Shown here: piece by piece, positions 50,982-58,635 of the stretch
Position numbering within the stretch: position 1 is the first letter of the stretch
Layout: every line of letters starts with the position of its first letter
Source of the DNA: Chloroflexota bacterium
GTDB taxonomy: Bacteria > Chloroflexota > Anaerolineae > Anaerolineales > Villigracilaceae
Direction: 5' to 3'
NCBI GenBank assembly: GCA_016195815.1
Contig: JACPYX010000006.1
Coordinates: forward strand, 1 to 64,000
Length of the DNA: 64,000 bases
Notes under the pieces: model-generated
What the model was told of the DNA's origin: nothing
The model's input: the letters and a program-made list of their open reading frames with translations, nothing else
Database searches by the model: none
Translations under genes and position numbers: made by a program

Positions 50982-51998
50982 ATGCCTCGTATCTGTATTG
51001 TTCCAGCCGTGGATGGAATCGGAGGCATGTCGTCTTTCCGCAATAAATTTGAAGCCGGACTCAAAACGCGCGGCATTGAAATTACCCATGACGCTGACGA
51101 TTCGCCGGACGCGATCCTGGTCATCGCTGGGACGAAAAATATTGCGCCATTGGTGCGGGCGCGCCGCCGCGGCGTACGCATCGTACAGCGGCTTGACGGC
51201 ATCAACTGGATCCATCGTAAACGCAATACGGGCCTTCGTCATTTTGCGCGCGCCGAGTACGGCAATTTCGTTTTGTCGTTTATCCGCTCGCGGATCGCAA
51301 CGCATATCATGTATCAAAGTGAGTTCTCGCATAAATGGTGGGAGGATTGGTATGGGAAAACGCGTTCATCTTTTTCCGTCGTACACAATGGCGTGGATTT
51401 AAATATTTACCGGCCGAATGGCATCGGCGAATTATCCGTTGATCGTTATCGTTTGCTGATCGTGGAGGGCAGTCTCGGCGGCGGTTATGACATGGGACTC
51501 GATAATGCCATTGAACTGGCCGGGACGCTGGCTGAAAAATATGGCTTTCCAATGGAGTTGATGGTGGTTGGACAGATTTCAAAAGAACACCAGGCTAAAA
51601 CGCAGGCTCGAGCTCGAACCCCGATCATTTGGGAAGGCGCACTGCCGCGTGAACGCATCCCGCAGATTGACCGTTCGGCGCATTTGCTTTTCTCCGCCGA
51701 TTTAAACGCGGCCTGCCCCAACTCGGTCATCGAAGCGCTGGCTTGCGGATTGCCCGTTGTGGCTTTCGATACCGGCGCGTTGAACGAACTTGTTGTCGGC
51801 GGCAGCGGCAGGCTGGTTCCTTATGGCGGCGATCCATGGAAACTGGATCCGCCGGACATTCCCGCGCTGGCGGAGGCCGCCGCACACATCCTGCGGAATC
51901 AGCTGCGCTTTCGGGCGGCTGCCCGCGCCCAGGCCGAGTCCGCGCTGGGTCTCGATAAAATGATGGATGGATATCTAAAAGCTTTGTTGGGGGAATAA
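50982..51998 (+). CDS. Glycosyltransferase family 4
   Basis: The 338-aa GT-B glycosyltransferase has an N-terminal Gly-rich loop (DGIGGMSSFRNKFEAGL), a VVHNGVDLNIYRP linker and the C-terminal nucleotide-sugar block NSVIEALACGLPVVAFDTGALNELV, with the EALACG part of the EX7E motif. The sugar donor is unknown. It opens a run of three glycosyltransferase-type genes spaced two bases apart or overlapping, probably for a surface glycan. Confidence 0.88.
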   Translation: MPRICIVPAVDGIGGMSSFRNKFEAGLKTRGIEITHDADDSPDAILVIAGTKNIAPLVRARRRGVRIVQRLDGINWIHRKRNTGLRHFARAEYGNFVLSFIRSRIATHIMYQSEFSHKWWEDWYGKTRSSFSVVHNGVDLNIYRPNGIGELSVDRYRLLIVEGSLGGGYDMGLDNAIELAGTLAEKYGFPMELMVVGQISKEHQAKTQARARTPIIWEGALPRERIPQIDRSAHLLFSADLNAACPNSVIEALACGLPVVAFDTGALNELVVGGSGRLVPYGGDPWKLDPPDIPALAEAAAHILRNQLRFRAAARAQAESALGLDKMMDGYLKALLGE

Positions 51999-52000
51999 CT

Positions 52001-53455
52001 ATGGATGAAAAACGCGGTGCGCCCGGCAGTTATGATTTTCTCTGGCTAAGCCTCGCTTTATTGCCCCTGCTTTTCATTTCGCTGCTTTTGCCTCTCACCC
52101 CTCACGATTATTGGTGGTATCTGCGGCTTGGGCAGGATATATTACGCGCGGGCTATGTGCCTTCCATCGAGACCTACAGTTTTACTTATGCCGGCACACC
52201 TGTCACCTATCAACCCTGGCTTTCTGCTGTTATTTTCCGTCTGGCTTATTCCGGCGGCGGCATGGATTTTACTTTTCTTTTGCGCGCGCTCTTCATCGGA
52301 GCGGCTTATGGGTTGTTATGGTTATGGATGCGGCAGTTGGGCGCCGGGCCGCGGCTGGCAGCCGTCCTAATCATCATTGCGGGACTGGCGGGTAGTAATA
52401 ATTGGTCCTTTCGGCCGCAGATGTTTGCCTATCCCTTGTTCACCCTCACGCTTGTTATTTTATGGAACTGGCAAACAGGGAAAAATAAAACGGCCTGGCT
52501 TTTGCCGTTGATCGCCCTGCTGTGGGCTAACATCCATGAATCTTTTTTGCTCTTATTCTTGCTGGAAGGCGCCGCATTGGTTTTCGGGAAGGGAAATCGA
52601 AAAACCTTAACCCTGGTCATCGTTTTTACTTTTCTCGCTTCCCTGGTTACTCCGTACGGCATGGCTTTATGGAAGTCTCTCAGCGCTTCTTTTTTGTCTC
52701 CTCTTGCTTGGGATGTGAGCAGTGAATGGCTGCCGCCGGCCAATCTTGGCTGGCAGATGAATATTTTTTTTGCCTGGGTTTTGCTGTTAATATTATTCGC
52801 GTCCCTTTCGCCGCGTCGTCCTTCAAAGTTGGAATGGGTTTGGCTGCTAGGATTGCTTTGGATGTCTTTTTCCGGGCTGCGATACGTGATCTGGGGACTC
52901 ATCATTATGGCGGCCTTTACTGCAAATTTATTGGCCGATTGGGATTTGCGTTGGCTTGATAGACCGGCCAGGAGCGGGCATCCTGTCTTGAATTACGCTC
53001 TTGCGCTTATATTTTTATTTATTCCCCTCGTTGCATTGCCGGGCGCGCGCGCTAGGCTCGGGATCAAATCTCCGCCGGTCATCAGCGTGGATACCCCGCT
53101 CGCGGCAACTGCGTGGCTTTCCCAACACCCCGAACTCCCCGGCCCTCTTTGGAGCGACCTGACGTTTTCGAGCTATCTCATTTTTGCCCTGCCGTCACGA
53201 CCCGTATGGGTTGACACTCGTTTTGCGCTGGCTTATCCCGCTGAACAATATCAACGTTTCAGCCAGATCGCCGGCGCGTCGCCAAATTGGCAGGCATTAC
53301 TGGATCGCGACAATATCAATTTGCTGATGATTTCACCGCAAAGTGAACCCAACCTTTTGCAGGCTGTTGCGATCTCTGGCCAATGGTGCAGGCAATATCG
53401 CGACGATATCGCAGTTATATTCAGCCGCAATCGTTCAGGCCAGCCCTGTCCATGA
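52001..53455 (+). CDS. GT-C-like polytopic membrane protein
   Basis: The 484-aa protein has about eleven hydrophobic segments and a C-terminal outside domain. The first loop contains PHDYWWYLRLGQDILRAG and then PSIETYSFTYAGTP, a pattern common to a group of GT-C-like glycosyltransferases and unnamed bacterial membrane proteins, with the first-loop acidic residue in place. It lies between two GT4 genes (two bases after the first, four-base ATGA overlap with the second). Function is inferred from context. Confidence 0.75.
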   Translation: MDEKRGAPGSYDFLWLSLALLPLLFISLLLPLTPHDYWWYLRLGQDILRAGYVPSIETYSFTYAGTPVTYQPWLSAVIFRLAYSGGGMDFTFLLRALFIGAAYGLLWLWMRQLGAGPRLAAVLIIIAGLAGSNNWSFRPQMFAYPLFTLTLVILWNWQTGKNKTAWLLPLIALLWANIHESFLLLFLLEGAALVFGKGNRKTLTLVIVFTFLASLVTPYGMALWKSLSASFLSPLAWDVSSEWLPPANLGWQMNIFFAWVLLLILFASLSPRRPSKLEWVWLLGLLWMSFSGLRYVIWGLIIMAAFTANLLADWDLRWLDRPARSGHPVLNYALALIFLFIPLVALPGARARLGIKSPPVISVDTPLAATAWLSQHPELPGPLWSDLTFSSYLIFALPSRPVWVDTRFALAYPAEQYQRFSQIAGASPNWQALLDRDNINLLMISPQSEPNLLQAVAISGQWCRQYRDDIAVIFSRNRSGQPCP

Positions 53456-54561
53456 AAACAATATTTTCTTTTCAAGGCCGTCTCGGTCTGCAGCAACGAG
53501 TCCTGCCCGCGTATCGCGTGCCTTTCTTTGACATGTTAGCGCAGTCTTGCGAGGGCGGCATGAGTCTCTTCGCGGGACTGCCGCGCCCCAGTGAGAGCAT
53601 TGCTTATGCAAAAGATTTCCGTTTTGCAAAATATGCTGTCGCTCACAATATCCATCTCTTGGATGGGTCATTTTATTTTTGCTATCAACGCGGATTGATT
53701 GCCTGGCTCACAGATTGGAACCCCGACGCGTTGATCGTCGAAGCCAACCCGCGTTACCTCGCGACTTCCTCCGCCGTGAAGTGGATGCGCTCACGCGGAC
53801 GTAAAGTCATTGGCTGGGGATTGGGCGCGCCACATCTTTCCGGACCCTTTGCCGGACTCCGTCAAACGCGCCGCATCCACTTCCTCGGGCAATTCGACGC
53901 GTTGATCGCTTACAGTCAGCGCGGCGCTGATGAATATGCCGCGCTCGGTTTCCCACGCGAGAAGATTTTCGTCGCACCGAATGCGGTTGCATCCAAGCCT
54001 TTATCCCCTCTCCCCTCACGACCTTCAACTTTCAACATTCAACCTGCAATTTTATTCGTTGGCCGACTGCAAGCCCGCAAGCGCGTTGACTTCTTGCTCC
54101 GCGCTTGCGCGGAGTTGAACCTAAAAGTGCGTTTGATGATCGTCGGCGATGGGCCGGAGCGGGAAAATCTAGAGTCGTTGGCGAAACGGGTTTATCAGTC
54201 AGCGGAGTTTATCGGAGCCAGGCATGGGGACGAGTTGAAGCCTTATTTCATGGAAGCCGATATTTTCGTCCTGCCCGGAACCGGCGGACTGGCCGTGCAG
54301 GAAGCCATGAGTTACGGCCTGCCTATCATTGTCGCAAAAGGGGATGGCACGCAGGATGACCTCGTCCGCGAATCGAACGGCTGGCAAATCCCGCCGGAGG
54401 ATTATGCCGCGCTGGTCAGCACACTGCGAACAGCTCTATCGGACGTGAATCGTTTGCGAAAGATGGGGGAAGAATCTTTTCGAATTGTTTCGGAAGAGAT
54501 CAATCTCGAAAAAATGGTCGAGGGGTTTGTGCGAACGTTGAACAGCATGAATGTTCAGTGA
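53452..54561 (+). CDS. Glycosyltransferase family 4
   Basis: The 369-aa GT-B protein has an N-terminal acceptor domain with RVLPAYRVPFFDML, the inter-domain start FVAPNAVASKP and ILFVGRLQARKRVDFLL. The donor-binding block is ADIFVLPGTGGLAVQEAMSYGLPIIVAKGDGTQDDLV. The start at 53452 overlaps the previous stop (ATGA). Residues about 184-199 are encoded by an oligo-repeat (54022-54049) placed exactly at the linker between the two domains. The sugar is unknown. Confidence 0.88.
   Translation: MKTIFSFQGRLGLQQRVLPAYRVPFFDMLAQSCEGGMSLFAGLPRPSESIAYAKDFRFAKYAVAHNIHLLDGSFYFCYQRGLIAWLTDWNPDALIVEANPRYLATSSAVKWMRSRGRKVIGWGLGAPHLSGPFAGLRQTRRIHFLGQFDALIAYSQRGADEYAALGFPREKIFVAPNAVASKPLSPLPSRPSTFNIQPAILFVGRLQARKRVDFLLRACAELNLKVRLMIVGDGPERENLESLAKRVYQSAEFIGARHGDELKPYFMEADIFVLPGTGGLAVQEAMSYGLPIIVAKGDGTQDDLVRESNGWQIPPEDYAALVSTLRTALSDVNRLRKMGEESFRIVSEEINLEKMVEGFVRTLNSMNVQ
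54022..54049. repeat. Oligo-repeat in frame in a glycosyltransferase gene
   Basis: The stretch ccttcaactttcaacattcaacc is built of ttcaac words and is read in frame as PSTFNIQP between the two Rossmann domains. The same word type occurs at 43621-43648 and 33427-33441. Confidence 0.6.
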
Positions 54562-54601
54562 ACGGGAACGCCTCGTCCCGAACCAGCGGCGAGATCAGTC
54601 T

Positions 54602-55120
54602 TCAGCTCACCGCTTTCTTTACGAGTTCGCCAATCCTTGCCTCTTCGGTGGCAGTCAACTCCTTTAGTGCAAAGGCAACCGGCCACAAAGTTCCTTCGTC
54701 GAGGTTCGCCGTGTCGCTGAAGCCCAACGTTGCGTACCTCGTGTTGAACTTCTGCGCGCTTTGGAAGAAGCAGACGACCTTGCCGTCCTTGGCATACGCG
54801 GGCATCCCGTACCAGGTTTTCGGCGAGAGGGCCGGCGCGCTGGCTTTGATGATCGCATGAAGCCGCTTGGCCATGGCGCGATCCGGTTCTTTCATCGCGC
54901 TGATTGCCGCAAGCACGGCGCTTTCCCCATCCGCCTTGTCTTTGTTCGCGCGCGCTTCCGCCTTCAGTTCTTGGGCGCGAGCCTTCATCGCGGCTCGTTC
55001 CTCTTCCGTAAATCCCTTGGACTTGTTGATCGCGGTGGTGCTCTCCCTGGCACCGCCCGTCAGGGCAGGTGTGGCGGACTTCTGCGTGGCCTTCTTCGTG
55101 GTGCTTTTACCTGGGTTCAT
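54602..55120 (-). CDS. DUF1801 domain protein
   Basis: The 172-aa protein has a Lys/Thr/Ala-rich N-terminus (residues 1-35), a helical charged segment ([24 protein letters not shown]) and a C-terminal DUF1801 (YdhG-like) domain with [20 protein letters not shown]. Some members are called iron chaperones. AAGGAG precedes the ATG at 55120. It interrupts the glycosyltransferase cluster on the opposite strand and may be a recent arrival. Confidence 0.85.
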   Translation of the reverse strand: MNPGKSTTKKATQKSATPALTGGARESTTAINKSKGFTEEERAAMKARAQELKAEARANKDKADGESAVLAAISAMKEPDRAMAKRLHAIIKASAPALSPKTWYGMPAYAKDGKVVCFFQSAQKFNTRYATLGFSDTANLDEGTLWPVAFALKELTATEEARIGELVKKAVS

Positions 55121-55232
55121 GAGAATCTCCTTCCATTTGTTTGAATTAGTGTGTCGCAAGACAACCTGGCAAAAATTACAGTATACGTGTTCTAAAATTT
55201 CAACAGCTTTGAATTATACTTTAGCACGCTCG
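55121..55232. other. Intergenic gap between DUF1801 and GT87-like genes
   Basis: No gene, clear hairpin or riboswitch is visible. The DUF1801 ribosome binding site occupies the left edge. Confidence 0.4.
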
Positions 55233-56624
55233 TCAAGCCTTGAGTTCCGGCAAATTCATCAGCCAATTGTTGAATACGCCAAAGAATTTTGACGTTTCTT
55301 TTCTTTGGCTGGTTCTCCACATCAGCCCCAAAACGATCAATGGCGCGATGAGTCTCCCATACGACCAGGGGAAGAAATCAAAAGTCGGCAGGATGAATTC
55401 GAGGAAATAGGCAAAGCCGAACCACATCCATTCGGATGGCGTTTCAAGTCTTTTGAGCATGAGCAAAAAGGCCAGCGCGACGAAAATGCCGTGATGTTCC
55501 CAGACGATGGGCGAGGCCAGCGTCATCAAAATGAACAGCGGCGGAATTGCGTTGAAGAGACGCGCGCCGCGTTCTTTTGATTCGTAAAACGTTTGATTTT
55601 GCACGCATCGCGTCATGACGAAAAATGCTGCGGCGGCCAGCAGGGCTTTCGAGGCGTAGACAAGGATTCGGGTCCAGATGGAAGCGAGGTTGAAGAATTC
55701 GCCGATGGCCGTGAAGAAAGAGTCGAATGAGTTATCGCGGAAGGAGAGTCCGTGCGATTGAGTCAGCAAAAAGGCGTTGTTGACAAAATCCATGAATGGC
55801 GACGCGCCGTGCAGGATCAGCGTCGGCGCGGCGACCAGGATCATCGAAAGCGCGAACCATGCCAGCCATTTCCAATCCAGTTCGAGCAGGAAGGCCAGCG
55901 CCAGCACCGCGGGCGAAGCCTTGAAATTGACGGCCAGCGCCATTGCCAGAGCCGATAGAAACGGGCGGTCGCGATACAGAAGAATGCCAAGCAGGATGAA
56001 ATTCAAAACATGCAGGTTGACCTGCACATAAAACAACGTGCGCAGCAGTGTGGCATTGACCAGCAAAAAGAGAGTCGTGGTCAGCGCGGCGAGGCGCGCG
56101 GAGAAGTTGTAACGCTCGAGAGTTTTTGTCAGCAGAAAATAAAATACGAAGAGCGAAAACAGATTCAACGTCCATGCAAAATAAGCGATGGCCTTTTCAC
56201 CGAATGGCGCAAAGAGTTCAAGAATGTTGGCCCACAGCGGCGGATAAAGATATTCGGGCGGGAGAGGTTTGCCCGCGTAGAGATCGAGCGCGGCGCGGGC
56301 GTAATATTCTACGTCGCCGTAATCGGCGCGCTCACGCAGAAGATTCAAGGCCGCGAAGGCCGTCAAGAAGAATCCCGCCCACAAAAAAATATTTTTGGAA
56401 TGGATGCGATTGGATGAAAGCAGAAACAGCAAAAGCCCGGCCAACAGCCAGGCGAACGTCACGGATAACAGCGTCACGGTCAAATCGCTGATCGGGCCGC
56501 GCTGAATGAGGATGTTGAATCCGTCAGCGCCGCGCCACAGATAAATAACAGGCAAACTGGCCGCGACCAGAATACTGATCGCGGCCCAGGCGGCAAAAGC
56601 TATGCGCGAGGCGCTCTTCCTCAT
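55233..56624 (-). CDS. GT87/DUF2029-like membrane glycosyltransferase
   Basis: The 463-aa protein has about eleven hydrophobic segments. The loop ERADYGDVEYYARAALDLYAGKPLPPEYLYPPLWA carries the acidic residue and YPP motif typical of GT87 polyprenyl-phosphate-dependent transferases. It overlaps the upstream C39/SH3 gene by four bases (ATGA). It resembles the 13411-14595 protein in kind but not closely. Substrate is unknown. Confidence 0.78.
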   Translation of the reverse strand: MRKSASRIAFAAWAAISILVAASLPVIYLWRGADGFNILIQRGPISDLTVTLLSVTFAWLLAGLLLFLLSSNRIHSKNIFLWAGFFLTAFAALNLLRERADYGDVEYYARAALDLYAGKPLPPEYLYPPLWANILELFAPFGEKAIAYFAWTLNLFSLFVFYFLLTKTLERYNFSARLAALTTTLFLLVNATLLRTLFYVQVNLHVLNFILLGILLYRDRPFLSALAMALAVNFKASPAVLALAFLLELDWKWLAWFALSMILVAAPTLILHGASPFMDFVNNAFLLTQSHGLSFRDNSFDSFFTAIGEFFNLASIWTRILVYASKALLAAAAFFVMTRCVQNQTFYESKERGARLFNAIPPLFILMTLASPIVWEHHGIFVALAFLLMLKRLETPSEWMWFGFAYFLEFILPTFDFFPWSYGRLIAPLIVLGLMWRTSQRKETSKFFGVFNNWLMNLPELKA

Positions 56625-57826
56625 TTGGCTTTTACGTACTGCGCCGCCACATAGCCTTGTTTATTGTTGGTCGCTTTCACCGCGATCCATTGTCCCGCCA
56701 CGCCGATCTTCGGTGTGGCCGAACTGGCCGGCTCGATCACCGTTAATCGCGCGCCGGCTTTTTCCATGTTCACAGTAGCAGAGCCTTGCGATGGCTGCTG
56801 GCGCACTGCTAATCCCGCCGCGCCAACGCTTGAGGACACGATGACTTGGAATCGTTGCGGAGCGGGCGCGGGAGGAGTTGGCGCGGACGGTGTGGCTGGA
56901 GTCGAAGCGGGCACCGGTTCGGGCGCGGACCCGGTGGCGGGCGCGGGCGTCGTTGAAGTTGGCGCGGCGCCTGCGGCTTTTTCCACATACCACGCCGCGA
57001 CATAACCTTGATTCCCTTGTTGGTCGCGGACGTAAATCCACTGTTGTGAGCCGATCTTGGCCAAAGCGCCAGCTTTATCTTCAATGACTCTCAATTGAGT
57101 GCCAGGCATTTCAGCAAAGTTCGCCGGTGAATCCTGCGATGCCGCTATGTGAAGCCTTATGCCTGCGGTGGCGGATGCAACGACCTGCACAATGAGATCA
57201 GTTTCAACAGGAGTTGGCATCGGCGTGGACGGAGTCGTTGTGGTGGAGCCGCTTGAAGTCCCGGAAGGAGGCGGAGGGGTTGTTCCGCTCCCCGTCGCGC
57301 TGGCCTCATACCATGCGACCGCGGTGATCACATTCTTGAGCGGTTTGCCGAATGCGTAACGCGCGCCGAAAAGATTCTCGCCGCTTTCGACTGGGTACGG
57401 CCAGGGATCGAGCATCAGGTAGTCGCCGCCTTTTTTGGCGTACAACACCACCCAGTGAGTCTGAAAGCCGGACTGGGTCGAGCGGTCCATTTCCACCAGC
57501 ACGGGCTGGCCGGCCGCGAGCGAGGCGTCTATTTGTGCGAGAGGCGCTTCGGTCGTGCGGCTGATGGTCAGCCCTTTGAATTTGATTTGAGGATGGATGG
57601 AACTGACCGCGCCCCACACGATCAGGGCTTCGAGAAAACCGCCGCTGGCAGCGAGTTTTTTGTTGACGGTTTTGGGCGTTTCGGGGTAGCCCCAGCCGCT
57701 CAAGTACATGGCAACGCTGGTCACCGCGCATCCGAACGTGCCGAGTGTATCGTCGGTGCTGTTGCCGAGATTGTCGTTCTTCCATTGCGGATCCTGCTGG
57801 GAATAACGAACGAGATTGAATGCCAT
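56621..57826 (-). CDS. C39-like peptidase with two SH3-type domains
   Basis: The 401-aa protein has an N-terminal C39-like domain with Cys33 in GTFGCAVTSVAM, His124 in THWVVLYA and Asp140 in LMLDPWPY, the expected triad. Two bacterial SH3 domains follow (about 210-285 and 325-400, each ending QGYVAAWYV/QGYVAAQYV), separated by Pro/Thr/Ser linkers. The domain build suggests cell-wall cleavage, yet no signal peptide is seen at the N-terminus MAFNLVRYSQ. GGAGGTGAGAC fixes the start. It is translationally coupled to the GT87-like gene. Confidence 0.82.
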   Translation of the reverse strand: MAFNLVRYSQQDPQWKNDNLGNSTDDTLGTFGCAVTSVAMYLSGWGYPETPKTVNKKLAASGGFLEALIVWGAVSSIHPQIKFKGLTISRTTEAPLAQIDASLAAGQPVLVEMDRSTQSGFQTHWVVLYAKKGGDYLMLDPWPYPVESGENLFGARYAFGKPLKNVITAVAWYEASATGSGTTPPPPSGTSSGSTTTTPSTPMPTPVETDLIVQVVASATAGIRLHIAASQDSPANFAEMPGTQLRVIEDKAGALAKIGSQQWIYVRDQQGNQGYVAAWYVEKAAGAAPTSTTPAPATGSAPEPVPASTPATPSAPTPPAPAPQRFQVIVSSSVGAAGLAVRQQPSQGSATVNMEKAGARLTVIEPASSATPKIGVAGQWIAVKATNNKQGYVAAQYVKAK

Positions 57827-57889
57827 GTCTCACCTCCGATGTTGAATTGACGATAAAGTGTGAATATCGAATTGATTATACAGCGAAAG

Positions 57890-57924
57890 CAAAAAAATCA
57901 GCCCCCGTTGAGATGCCGGGGCTG
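57890..57924 (-). terminator. Terminator of the SpeD-family gene
   Basis: The stem CAGCCCCGGCATCTCAACGG…GGCTG on the minus strand is followed by ATTTTTTT. It lies 20 bases after the stop codon. Confidence 0.85.
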
Positions 57925-57943
57925 TATATTTTGAATCAGTGTA

Positions 57944-58309
57944 TCAACGCCGCTCGACCGATTGAAGATTGTAGCGCTCAGCCTTGAAATATTCCTTTGC
58001 ATATTCCGCGGCTGCTTTCGGGTCATATGGCGCGCAACTGAACACATCCAGATAAATGGCGCGCGAGGCGTTGGCAAAATGTGCCGAGATCAGTGAGGTC
58101 TCGATCAATTGCATCATGCTGAAGCCCTCGACGCGCGGATCATCGCCGAAGTGAACAACGTGAGTCTCTCCATAGCGGCGCATCCCGATCTTTTCACACA
58201 AGCGAACGACAAATTCTTTAATCGCCGGCGCATCCTGCATGAGATTCAGATCGCAGTCATACAAGTCAATACAGGAGGAGAGTCCCCAATAGGGAGGGTT
58301 TTGATTCAT
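57944..58309 (-). CDS. S-adenosylmethionine decarboxylase (SpeD) superfamily protein
   Basis: The 121-aa protein matches small class 1b SpeD pro-enzymes that self-cleave to form a pyruvoyl group. Ser72, His77 and Cys92 have the same spacing as Ser63, His68 and Cys83 of the Thermotoga enzyme, and DVFSC is typical. The residues around the cleavage site differ: Thr71 replaces the usual Glu, and Leu73 the usual His. Such variants include enzymes that act on ornithine or arginine, so the substrate is open. AGGAGCACAC precedes the ATG at 58309. No speE is adjacent. Confidence 0.8.
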   Translation of the reverse strand: MNQNPPYWGLSSCIDLYDCDLNLMQDAPAIKEFVVRLCEKIGMRRYGETHVVHFGDDPRVEGFSMMQLIETSLISAHFANASRAIYLDVFSCAPYDPKAAAEYAKEYFKAERYNLQSVERR

Positions 58310-58635
58310 GTGTGCTCCTAAAATTTGATGAGGATACATGCGCTACTTTACCAAACCCCGCGGGGAAATGCAATGTTAAATTTCATTCTTCGAGAAAGTT
58401 TCCGGTTCATGTTTTTCGACGAAGCCCGCGCCAAGTTTGCCTGAGGAGGAAAATCACCACCGAGTCACGGAGAACACTGAGAAAAAGCGTTAAAAAATCT
58501 CCCTCGGCGTCTCTGCGGCTTGCTCTTTTGGGCTACCTGCAACCTTTGAATGTTCCCGTATCATGCCATCTACATCATCCTTCATCCTTTTCCGTTATAA
58601 TTCCCCTTAATACATCCAATTCATGGAGAGAGTAC
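58310..58635. other. Divergent intergenic region with a repeat-like element and promoter
   Basis: The region holds ccgagtcacggagaacactgag and, about 40 bases on, ctcggcgtctctgcggc (58459-58521). These are words of the cacagagacacagagaac type of dispersed repeat. TATAAT at 58596-58601 is a likely -10 for the dehydrogenase operon (-35 weak). GGAGAGAG lies before the E1 start. No gene is supported. Confidence 0.55.

Noticed and set aside
56664-57005. A Gly/Ala/Val-rich plus-strand frame
   Set aside because: It is antisense to the linker and SH3 part of the C39 peptidase gene.
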